Source: CAYXOX01 sp964466745 (GTDB lineage: Bacteria; Pseudomonadota; Alphaproteobacteria; Rhodobacterales; Rhodobacteraceae). From it: a stretch of DNA of 14,381 nt. This document shows, one piece after another, positions 6,034-12,364 of this stretch (the stretch's first letter is position 1; each line of letters begins with the position of its first letter). The notes under the pieces are model-generated. The model searched no databases. It was given only the letters and a program-made list of their open reading frames with translations, and was not told where the DNA came from. The position numbers and the translations under genes were made by a program. The stretch spans positions 1 through 14,381 of the forward strand of contig CAYXOX010000071.1 of the NCBI GenBank assembly GCA_964466745.1, given 5' to 3'.

Positions 6034-6960
6034 CAATCGTCTCCCAGACGGGTGCCCGCGGGCACCGGGTTGCCGCGCAGGAAGGCGTCGGCATCCTGCC
6101 GCGCGCGCCCCTCGAATTGCGCTTCCATGATCTCGAGCGCGCCTTCCCCGCAGGCCACGGTGAGCCCGTGCAGAACCGTGCCCGCTGTGAGTGCCCCGGG
6201 CGGCGCTTCGACGGCGCGCGCGCGCAACAGCTTCAGCCGCTTGCCGCCGAGTGTCGTCCAGGCGCCGGGAAAGGGTGAAAGCCCGTTGACGTGGCGGGCC
6301 AGATCGGCGGCCGGGCGCGCCCATTCGATGCGGGCCTCGGCCTTGTCGATCTTGGCGGCATAGGTCACGCCCTGCTCGGATTGCGGTTCGGCAGCGAGCC
6401 CGGGCAGGCGCGCGAGGGTGGCAACGATCGCCTGCGCTCCCATCGCTGCGAGCCTGTCATGCAGCTCGCCGGTGGTTTCCGTCGGGCCGATGGGCGTGGC
6501 GGCGCGGGAGAGAACCGGCCCGGTGTCGAGCCCGGCGTCCATCTGCATGATGCACACGCCCGTTTCGGCATCGCCGGACATCACCGCGCGGTGGATCGGG
6601 GCCGCACCCCGCCACCTTGGCAGAAGCGAGGCGTGGATNNNNNNNNNNCAGGCACCCGTGCCGCGGTGCCTCCAGCACGGCGCGGGGCAGGATCAGCCCG
6701 TAGGCTGCGACGACGGCAGCATCGGCCCGGAGTGCTGCGAAGGCCGCCTGCTCCTCCGAGCCCTTCAGGCTGCGCGGATGGCGGACCTGAAGCCCGAGCG
6801 CCTCGGCCCGCGCCTGGACCGGCGAGGGGCGAGGCTTCTTGCCGCGCCCGGCCGGCCGCGGCGGCTGGCAGTATACGCAGGCGATCTCGTGCCCGGCCGC
6901 GACCAGCGCGTCGAGCGCAGCAACGGCGAACTCCGGCGTGCCCATGAACACGACCCTCAC
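6033..6960 (-). CDS. fmt: Methionyl-tRNA formyltransferase (interrupted by a 10-N assembly gap)
   Basis: Transfers a formyl group from 10-formyl-THF to Met-tRNA(fMet) for translation initiation. The N-terminal domain shows 'VVFMGTPEFAVAALDAL', 'PPRPAGRGKKPRPSPV' and 'VVAAYGLILPRAVLEAPRHG'. After the gap come 'HASLLPRWRGAAPIHRA' and 'CIMQMDAGLDTGPVL', carrying the catalytic His and Asp of the family. The C-terminal OB-like domain follows, with 'YAAKIDKAEARIEW' and 'RHVNGLSPFPGAW'. The span is 928 bases, one more than a multiple of three, so the N run breaks the frame as written. Flanking codons read Gly-Cys-Leu, then N10, then Ile-His-Ala, and the family reads GCLN-IHA, so about 3 nt are truly missing. 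With that repair the protein is about 306 aa, normal for Fmt. The GTG start overlaps the stop of the second def-like gene (GTGA). I treat this as an intact gene, not a pseudogene. Confidence 0.95.
6639..6648. other. Run of 10 unknown bases (assembly gap) inside fmt
   Basis: Ten consecutive N, probably a placeholder of arbitrary length. The coding frame on either side can only be joined if the real insert is a multiple of three, which 10 is not. Conservation of Fmt around this point predicts a single Asn codon. Confidence 0.95.
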
Positions 6961-7460
6961 GCGCCTGCCCTCACCAGCTTGCGTGCCTTCTTGAGCAACA
7001 TGCCCCGTCGCGTCCGGCTCAAGCGGTCGAAGAACATCCGCCCGGCAAGATGGTCGATCTGGTGCTGGGCGCTGACGGCCCAGAGATCCTCGAAGTCGCG
7101 CTCAAGGATGGCGCCTTCCGGGCCGAGATAGCGCACGGTCACGCGACGCGGCCGGGTGATGCGGGCCGAGACCCCGGGCAGGCAGGGCGAGGCCTCGGTC
7201 CAGTCGATCGTCTCGTCCGAGGCGGCGACCACCTCGGGATTGGCCATGCGCACGGCTTGCCCGCGCTGCCGCGAGGCGTCGACGACGGCGAGCCTGCGCA
7301 TCTCGCCCAGCTGCACCGCCGCTAGGCCGACGCCGGGCATCGCGTCCATCACCGCGATCATCTCTTCCCAGAGCGCGCGCACCGTATCGTCGATGGCGGC
7401 GACATCCTCCGCGGGGCGGGCCAGCCTGGCATCGGGCCACAAAAGAACCGCGCGCGTCAC
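6957..7460 (-). CDS. Peptide deformylase-like protein with altered active site
   Basis: A 167-aa paralogue of the def product encoded just upstream, with the same fold order: 'GVGLAAVQ' (43-50), a cysteine motif (Cys93) and a His-containing helix. Key changes are visible. Motif 2, normally EGCLS, reads 'EASPCLPGV'; motif 3, normally HExxH, reads 'QHQIDH', so metal ligands Cys93, His133 and His137 remain but the catalytic general base Glu is Gln134. On known deformylase chemistry this should greatly reduce or abolish deformylation. It may bind metal or formyl-peptides or ribosomes as a pseudoenzyme, or have another activity. The reading frame is intact and well packed, arguing against decay. 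The GTG start overlaps the def stop (GTGA) and its stop overlaps the fmt GTG (GTGA). Annotation pipelines will probably name it def; I advise 'deformylase-like'. Confidence 0.9.
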   Translation of the reverse strand: MTRAVLLWPDARLARPAEDVAAIDDTVRALWEEMIAVMDAMPGVGLAAVQLGEMRRLAVVDASRQRGQAVRMANPEVVAASDETIDWTEASPCLPGVSARITRPRRVTVRYLGPEGAILERDFEDLWAVSAQHQIDHLAGRMFFDRLSRTRRGMLLKKARKLVRAGA

Positions 7461-7978
7461 GCCCGGGCGCGCTCGCGCTTCAGCTTCTGCATCTTGCGCG
7501 TGATCATCTGCCGCCTGAGTGGCTTGAGATAATCGATGAACAGCTTTCCATCGAGGTGATCGATCTCGTGCTGAACGCAGGTCGCCCACAAACCGCCGAA
7601 CCGTTCGAAGCGCATCTCGCCGTCCAGCCCGAGCCAGCGCACCTCCACCTCCGCGGGCCGCTCCACCTCCGCGTACTGATCGGGGATGGAAAGGCATCCC
7701 TCCTCGTAAACGTTGATCGCCTCGGAGGCCCATGTCACCTCCGGGTTTACCATCACGATGGGCCGGGGCTCGGCGCCTTCCTCCTTCACGCAGTCGAGCG
7801 CGATGACCCGCCGCAGCACGCCCACCTGCGGCGCGGCCAACCCGACGCCGGGGGCATCGTACATCGTTTCCAGCAGGTCTTCTCCGAGCGCCCGAACCTC
7901 GTCGGTCACCGCGTCCACGGGGTCTGCACGCACCTTCAGGCGCGGGTCGGGGTGAATGAGGATCGGTCGCAGGGCCAT
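7457..7978 (-). CDS. def: Peptide deformylase
   Basis: A 173-aa metalloenzyme that removes the N-formyl group from nascent proteins at the ribosome. All three class motifs are canonical: 'GVGLAAPQ' (44-51), 'EEGCLSIP' with metal ligand Cys95, and 'QHEIDHLDG' with His137, Glu138 and His141. The C-terminal helix 'RRQMITRKMQKLKRERARA' is basic, as expected for the ribosome-binding end of type 1B enzymes. The start is the ATG ending at 7978, giving MALRPILIHPDPRL, the standard N terminus; the ribosome site is poor, and an in-frame GTG ending at 8005 is an alternative adding nine residues. It is the first gene of the def, def-like, fmt, small-membrane-protein unit and is divergent from the PatB-type gene across 96 bp. 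Confidence 0.96.
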   Translation of the reverse strand: MALRPILIHPDPRLKVRADPVDAVTDEVRALGEDLLETMYDAPGVGLAAPQVGVLRRVIALDCVKEEGAEPRPIVMVNPEVTWASEAINVYEEGCLSIPDQYAEVERPAEVEVRWLGLDGEMRFERFGGLWATCVQHEIDHLDGKLFIDYLKPLRRQMITRKMQKLKRERARA

Positions 7979-8074
7979 GGCGGAGAGATAGGCGAGGCGT
8001 TTCACGCGCGCAACGCCCCTTGCCTCCAACTGCGCCGCGGCTACGGTCGCGCGGCCTGCCCGGAAAGGATCACC

Positions 8075-9259
8075 ATGCCCGAACACGACCCCCGCTTCGA
8101 CGTGATTGCCGACCAGCGCGGCGGCTTTGCCGACCGGTGGGACAACATGGCCCGCGCGACAGGCGCCACCGCGCCGGACGCGTTGCCGATGTGGGTCGCC
8201 GACATGGATTTCCCCACGCCCGAACCGATCCTCGATGCGCTGCGGGAGGATCTGGCGCGCGGCGTGCTGGGCTATTTCGCCCAGGCCGAGCGGGTGACCG
8301 AGGCCGTTGCGGGCTGGATGGAGCGGCGCCACGGCCTTTCGGTCGATCCGGAGAGCGTGCGTTACGCGCCGGGCGTCATGGCCGTGATCGGAACCGTGAT
8401 CGAGGCCTTCGCGCGCCCCGGCGAAGCGATCGTGCTGTTCTCGCCGGTCTACCACGCCTTCTACGGCAAGGTGCGGCGGATGGGCCGGGAAATCACCGAG
8501 TGTCCTTTGCGGCTGGCCGGCGGGCGCTACGAGATGGATCTCGACGATCTGGAGGCCCGTCTCACGGGCCGCGAGCGCCTTGTCTTCCTGTGTTCGCCGC
8601 ACAACCCCGGAGGGCGGCTCTGGGATGCGGGCGAAGTGCGCGCCCTGGCGGAATTGTGCGAGCGGCACGACCTCGTCCTCGTGTCCGACGAGATCCACAT
8701 GGATCTGGTGTTCCCTGGCCACCGGCACATCCCCACCGCCGTGGCGGCACCCGACATCGCGCACCGGATTATCACGGTCTCGGGCGCCTCCAAGGGCTTC
8801 AACGTGGCCGGGGGCGAAACGGCGTTCGGGATCATCCACGACGCCGAGCTGCGCGCGCGCTTCGATGTCGCGCATGGCAACAGGAACGGCACGCCCAACC
8901 GCTTTGGCATGATCATGCTCGAGGCGGCCTTTACCCGCTGCGACGCGTGGAGCGAGGCGGTGCGTGCCTATCTTGCCGAGAACTTCCGCATCTGGCGGCA
9001 GGCCATCGGTGCATTGCCCGGCATCGAGGTGATGGACATGCCCTCGACCTATCTGTCCTGGGTTGATTTCGCAGGCACCGGGATGACAAGCGAGGAAAGC
9101 CACGGGCGCATCGCCCGCGATGCGCGCCTCGGCGTGAACCGCGGCCCGCAGTTCGGCACCGGTGGCGAGACGTTCCACCGCTTCAACATCGCGCTGCCCC
9201 GCGCCCGGCTGCGGGAGGCCATCGCCCGGATGCACGCCGCTTTCGGCGACCTGCAGTAG
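8075..9259 (+). CDS. PatB/MalY-type PLP-dependent aminotransferase / C-S beta-lyase
   Basis: A 394-aa fold-type I PLP enzyme. The opening 'RWDNM' and 'LPMWVADMDFPTPEPILDAL' are the PatB/MalY signature. 'FSPVYHAFY' contributes the ring-stacking Tyr, 'LCSPHNPGGRLW' the Asn-Pro pair, and 'SDEIHMDLVFPG' the Asp that pairs with the pyridine nitrogen. 'SGASKGFNVAGGETAF' holds the Schiff-base Lys240. The C-terminal 'NRGPQFGTGGETFHRFNIALPR' carries the carboxylate-binding Arg. Members split cystathionine or cysteine conjugates, or act as aminotransferases; beta-lyase is the likelier reading but is not decided by sequence. AAAGGA sits 5 bp before the ATG. It is transcribed away from def and stands 131 bp ahead of the glutathionyl-hydroquinone reductase, possibly on its own transcript. 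Confidence 0.9.
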   Translation: MPEHDPRFDVIADQRGGFADRWDNMARATGATAPDALPMWVADMDFPTPEPILDALREDLARGVLGYFAQAERVTEAVAGWMERRHGLSVDPESVRYAPGVMAVIGTVIEAFARPGEAIVLFSPVYHAFYGKVRRMGREITECPLRLAGGRYEMDLDDLEARLTGRERLVFLCSPHNPGGRLWDAGEVRALAELCERHDLVLVSDEIHMDLVFPGHRHIPTAVAAPDIAHRIITVSGASKGFNVAGGETAFGIIHDAELRARFDVAHGNRNGTPNRFGMIMLEAAFTRCDAWSEAVRAYLAENFRIWRQAIGALPGIEVMDMPSTYLSWVDFAGTGMTSEESHGRIARDARLGVNRGPQFGTGGETFHRFNIALPRARLREAIARMHAAFGDLQ

Positions 9260-9364
9260 CCCGCGCGGGCGGCGGCGCGGCCCGCTCGCCCGATCTGTGC
9301 GCTGGCGCAGGCGTCTTGCGCTTGTGCGTGCGTTTTGTGCGCCGCCCCTGCGGGCTACCTAAAG

Positions 9365-9382
9365 CCTGACGAAATTCAGGAG
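9365..9382 (+). promoter_or_regulatory. Inverted repeat overlapping the ribosome-binding site of the hydroquinone reductase gene
   Basis: CCTGA-CGAAAT-TCAGG (9365-9380) forms a 5-bp stem with a 6-nt loop, and its right arm runs into the AGGAG (9378-9382) that lies 8 bp before the ATG at 9391. It could weakly mask the ribosome site or be a short operator. The stem is short, so the call is tentative. Confidence 0.3.
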
Positions 9383-9390
9383 CAGCCGAT

Positions 9391-10389
9391 ATGGGCCATC
9401 TCGACAAGGGCGTATGGAAGACGCAACCACTCAGCGCCATCGCGAAAGACGGCCATTTCGTGCGGTCGAACACCAGCTTCCGCAACTGGATCACCCCCGA
9501 CGGCAGCCCCGGGCCCTCGGGCGCAGGCGGCTTTCCGGCGGAGAGCGGGCGCTATCACCTCTACGTGTCCTACGCCTGCCCCTGGGCGCACCGGACGCTG
9601 ATCTTCCGCACGCTCAAGGGGCTCGCGCCGCATATCTCGGTGGATGTCGTGCACCCGGACATGCTCGATGACGGCTGGACCTTCGCCACGGACTTTCCCG
9701 GCGCCACTGGCGACAGCCTCCATGGCTCTGCCTTCGCGCGGGACGTCTATACCCGCGCCGACCCGGCCATCTCGGGACGCGTGACCGTGCCGATCCTGTG
9801 GGACCGCAAGCGCGAGACGATCGTGAGCAACGAAAGCTCCGAAATCATCCGCATGCTCAACTCTGCCTTCGACGGGATCACTGGAAACACGGCCGACTAC
9901 TGGCCCGAAGCAATGCGCGACGAGATCGAGGCGGTGAACGCGCGCATCTACGACACGCTCAACAACGGGGTGTACAAATCCGGCTTCGCCCAGACGCAGG
10001 AGGCTTACGAAGCCGCCGTGTGGCCTCTCTTCGACACGCTCGACTGGCTCGAGCAGCGCCTCTCGACCCGGCGCTATCTGATGGGCGAGGCACAGACGGA
10101 GGCCGACTGGCGGCTCTTCCCCACGCTGGTGCGTTTCGATTCCGTGTATCACGGTCACTTCAAGTGCAACCGGGCCCGCATCGTGGATTTCCCCAACCTC
10201 TGGGCCTACACGAGGGAGCTGTTCCAGGTGCCGGGCATCGCCGAGACTGTGCGGCTCGATCACATCAAGCGGCACTACCACTACAGCCATGAGAGCATCA
10301 ATCCGTACAGGATCGTCCCCGTGGGCCCGGTTCTCGATTTCGAAGCGCCCCATGGGCGCGACGCTCTCCCGGCTAGGCAAGCGGCTTGA
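9391..10389 (+). CDS. yqjG: Glutathionyl-hydroquinone reductase (Xi-class GST)
   Basis: A 332-aa Xi-class GST, close in length to E. coli YqjG (328 aa). These enzymes use a cysteine to strip glutathione from glutathionyl-hydroquinones. The nucleophile is Cys63 in 'YACPWAHRTLIFRTLKGL', the same residue number as in YqjG. 'VTVPILWDRKRETIVSNESSEIIRM' (shown here in part: 'VPILWDRKRETIVSNESSE') gives the cis-Pro and gamma-Glu site, and 'RTLKGL', 'NNGVYKSGFAQTQEAYE' and 'TEADWRLFPTLVRFD' are family blocks of the dimer and C domain. The protein should act in the cytosol in quinone detoxification. The ATG at 9391 has AGGAG 8 bp upstream. The 3' end overlaps the convergent response-regulator gene by 17 bp (10373-10389). 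Confidence 0.95.
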   Translation: MGHLDKGVWKTQPLSAIAKDGHFVRSNTSFRNWITPDGSPGPSGAGGFPAESGRYHLYVSYACPWAHRTLIFRTLKGLAPHISVDVVHPDMLDDGWTFATDFPGATGDSLHGSAFARDVYTRADPAISGRVTVPILWDRKRETIVSNESSEIIRMLNSAFDGITGNTADYWPEAMRDEIEAVNARIYDTLNNGVYKSGFAQTQEAYEAAVWPLFDTLDWLEQRLSTRRYLMGEAQTEADWRLFPTLVRFDSVYHGHFKCNRARIVDFPNLWAYTRELFQVPGIAETVRLDHIKRHYHYSHESINPYRIVPVGPVLDFEAPHGRDALPARQAA

Positions 10390-10753
10390 TGGCCCGCTCC
10401 TGCCCGTGGTGCTCGACGATGGCCGCGAGATCCTCGGGCGGGGTACGTGCCTGTACGAAGGCGCAAGCATTGGGGATGTGACGGAAGATCGAGCCGTCGG
10501 AAAAGAAGCTCGTGTTGGTCACGAAAACCACCTTCGCCAGCGGCCAGCGGTAGCTGGCGAAATCGGCCACGGCGAATGCAGCTCCGTCGTCGAGCACCAG
10601 ATCGAGCACGATCACGTCGACCCCGCGTTCGCGCAGGATGGCGATGGCCTCGTCTTGCGAACGCGCCGTCTCCACGCTCGCGCCCATGCGCTCGATGTGG
10701 CGGCGCCACAACTCCCCGAGCTCGATGGACGGTTCGACGATGAGTACTCGCAT
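10373..10753 (-). CDS. Single-domain response regulator (CheY-like receiver), atypical
   Basis: A 126-aa receiver domain with no output domain. 'MRVLIVEPSIELGELW' gives one N-terminal acidic residue (Glu7) where two are usual. 'VDVIVLDLVLDDGAAF' supplies the phospho-acceptor Asp51, and 'KVVFVTNTSFF' the switch Thr79. The invariant Lys of the last strand is missing: the expected K-P pair reads Ala102-Arg103 in 'CAFVQARTPPEDL'. Phosphotransfer may therefore be altered or absent. No histidine kinase lies nearby, so it is an orphan. The ATG ending at 10753 has GGAGGA about 6 bp upstream, which is strong and rules out the longer reading to 10813. Its stop lies inside the end of the convergent hydroquinone reductase gene. 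Confidence 0.87.
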   Translation of the reverse strand: MRVLIVEPSIELGELWRRHIERMGASVETARSQDEAIAILRERGVDVIVLDLVLDDGAAFAVADFASYRWPLAKVVFVTNTSFFSDGSIFRHIPNACAFVQARTPPEDLAAIVEHHGQERAIKPLA

Positions 10754-10987
10754 GGATCCTCCGCGCGGAGCGATTCGCGCCCGCGCACCGAAAGTGAAGC
10801 CGGTTCGTGCCACCCGTTCCCGCCCCGCGCAATACTTACCGAAAGTCTAAGGACTCGCTAACGGAAGATTAGCCTCGAGGCTCGGCACCCCGCTCCGGCG
10901 GCGTTTTCGGCGGCATTTTGCCGGAGCGCCGCCTTGAAATACCCGGCCCGCTGCCGTTCAGTCCGAGTTGCAGGGCAGGAGGCAGGC
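10754..10987. promoter_or_regulatory. Divergent regulatory region, response regulator / lytic transglycosylase
   Basis: These 234 bp serve two genes transcribed apart. An AT-richer island at about 10829-10872 stands out from its GC-rich surroundings. It carries TTAC-N7-CTAA (10836-10850) and CTAA-N7-TTAG (10858-10872), both 6 of 8 matches to the alphaproteobacterial CtrA box TTAA-N7-TTAA and 22 bp apart, followed by the palindrome GCCTCGAGGC (10872-10881). I see no sigma-70 promoter good enough to name. The island is a plausible promoter or operator site; the CtrA reading is a guess. Confidence 0.35.
10891..10928. repeat. Inverted repeat enclosing a 12-bp tandem repeat
   Basis: CGCTCCGGC (10891-10899) and GCCGGAGCG (10920-10928) are perfect 9-bp complementary arms around a 20-nt loop. 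Starting in the left arm, a 12-bp unit is repeated head to tail: CGGCGGCGTTTT (10896-10907) and CGGCGGCATTTT (10908-10919). It lies 60 bp before the transglycosylase start, in its likely leader. It could be an operator or a leader hairpin; it is on the upstream side of both flanking genes, so a gene-end terminator is unlikely. Confidence 0.5.
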
Positions 10988-12217
10988 ATGAGCAGAAGAT
11001 CAGGGCGACTCGCCCCGGCAGGCCGTCGGACCAGTGCGATCCGCAGAGCCGCGGCAGCCGCCGCGATCGCGGTCGCTGCCGCGAGCGGCGCCGAGGCGCA
11101 ATCCGGGTGCGGCGGCGATTTCGGCGGGTTCGTGCAGAGCCTGGCCTCGGAGGCCGTTGCGCGTGGCCATGGTCCCGAAGCGGTCTCGCGCTTCTTTGCC
11201 GGCGTGCGCCAGGATGCGGCGGTGATCAGGGCGGACCGTTCCCAGGGGATCTTCCAGCGCAACTTCATCGATTTTTCGCGTGCCGTCATCAGTCAGAACC
11301 GGCTCGCCAACGGTGCCCGGAACGCCGAGCGGTATGCCGCTCTCCTTGATGAGGTGGAGCGCCGCTACGGGGTGAGCCGCGGCGTGATCCTCGCCTTCTG
11401 GGCGTTGGAGACCGACTACGGCGCCGTTCAGGGCGATTTCAACACGGTCAACGCGCTGGTCACGCTGGCCCATGATTGCCGCCGGCCAGAGCTGTTCCGG
11501 CCACAGGTCTTCGCCGCCCTGGCCCTCTTCGAGCGGGGCGATCTGGACCCCGCGACCACCACCGGCGCCTGGGCCGGCGAGATCGGGATGGTGCAGAAGC
11601 TCCCGCGGGACATCCTCGAGAACGGGGTGGACGGCGACGGAGACGGGCGCGTGACCCTGAAAACCTCGGTGCCCGATGCGTTGTTCTCCGGGGCCAACAT
11701 GCTGCGCGATCTCGGCTGGCGCCCCGGCGAGCCCTGGCTTCAGGAGATTGTCGTGCCGCCGACGCTCGACTGGTCGGAGACGGGGCTCCATGCCACGCGC
11801 AGCGTGGCGGACTGGGCCGCACTCGGCGTGCGCGCGCGCAACGGCACGCTCGGCCCGGCCGCGCTGCAATCCTCCATCCTGCTCCCCATGGGGCGGAACG
11901 GGCCTGCCTTCATCGCCTATCCCAATTTCCGCGTGCTGCTGGAGTGGAACAACAGCCTCACCTACGTCATCACCGCGGCCTATTTCGCCACCCGGCTGGA
12001 GGGCGCCCCCATCTACGATGCCGGCGCGCCCGACCCGGGCCTCGGACCGGAAGAGATGGAGCTTCTGCAGCGGCGCCTCGCCGCCCGCGGGCACGATGTG
12101 GGCGGGATCGACGGAATCCTCGGGGCGATGACCCGGGCTGCCGTCAGGGCCGAACAGCGGCGCCTTGGCCTTCCGGCCGATGCCTGGCCCACGCGGGCGC
12201 TGCTGGACAGGCTTTAG
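10988..12217 (+). CDS. Exported lytic murein transglycosylase (MltB/GH103 family) with peptidoglycan-binding domain
   Basis: A 409-aa protein that cleaves the glycan strand of peptidoglycan to 1,6-anhydromuramic ends. A signal peptide with an Arg-rich start and Ala-rich core ends near 'SGAEAQ' (about residue 37). The catalytic domain (~43-340) shows 'FWALETDYG' with catalytic Glu141, 'AGEIGMVQKLPRDIL' (Gln203), and an EF-hand-like loop 'DGDGDGRVTL' (Asp215, 217, 219) comparable to the Ca-binding loop of E. coli MltB. 'LLEWNNSLTYVITAAYFA' is the typical end of the fold. Residues ~348-405 form a PG_binding_1 domain ('LQRRLAARGHDVGGIDGILG'). No lipobox is seen, so it should be periplasmic and soluble, unlike MltB. 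AGGAGG lies about 6 bp before the ATG at 10988, which decides the start over an upstream in-frame TTG at 10934. Confidence 0.93.
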   Translation: MSRRSGRLAPAGRRTSAIRRAAAAAAIAVAAASGAEAQSGCGGDFGGFVQSLASEAVARGHGPEAVSRFFAGVRQDAAVIRADRSQGIFQRNFIDFSRAVISQNRLANGARNAERYAALLDEVERRYGVSRGVILAFWALETDYGAVQGDFNTVNALVTLAHDCRRPELFRPQVFAALALFERGDLDPATTTGAWAGEIGMVQKLPRDILENGVDGDGDGRVTLKTSVPDALFSGANMLRDLGWRPGEPWLQEIVVPPTLDWSETGLHATRSVADWAALGVRARNGTLGPAALQSSILLPMGRNGPAFIAYPNFRVLLEWNNSLTYVITAAYFATRLEGAPIYDAGAPDPGLGPEEMELLQRRLAARGHDVGGIDGILGAMTRAAVRAEQRRLGLPADAWPTRALLDRL

Positions 12218-12364
12218 CCCACGCCGTGCGCTGCGCCGGTGAGGGCGGCGTCGGCTCCATCTGCGCGCCGCAGGCCGGCAGACCCGGCGTGCCACCTCGC
12301 GCACCCGGAGGCCGGGCCTGGGATGCCGCGCGCCGGCTTGTGCTCTGGCCTGGCGGGGCCGCCC
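12218..12364. other. Convergent intergenic spacer, transglycosylase / parC
   Basis: A 147-bp GC-rich spacer between two stops. Short inverted repeats occur (for example AGGC-CGG-GCCT and GGCC-TGGCGG-GGCC), but none has a following T tract, so no intrinsic terminator is called for either gene. I see no gene here. Confidence 0.4.

Noticed and set aside
6033..6960. fmt as a frameshifted pseudogene
   Set aside because: The frame break coincides exactly with the 10 N; both halves are fully conserved and join perfectly if one codon is assumed missing.
7996..8017. GGCGTT / AACGCC inverted repeat between def and the PatB-type gene as an operator
   Set aside because: Six-bp arms with a 10-nt loop in GC-rich DNA are expected by chance, and no matching consensus or second site was found.
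7457..9235. A 592-codon minus-strand open frame covering def and the whole PatB-type gene
   Set aside because: Only its last 173 codons are def. The remainder is antisense to a clearly conserved PLP enzyme and has no family features; long antisense frames are common in GC-rich genomes.
9259..9270. GCCCGCGCGGGC palindrome at the end of the PatB-type gene as an intrinsic terminator
   Set aside because: The stem is at most 4 bp with a 4-nt loop and no T tract follows.
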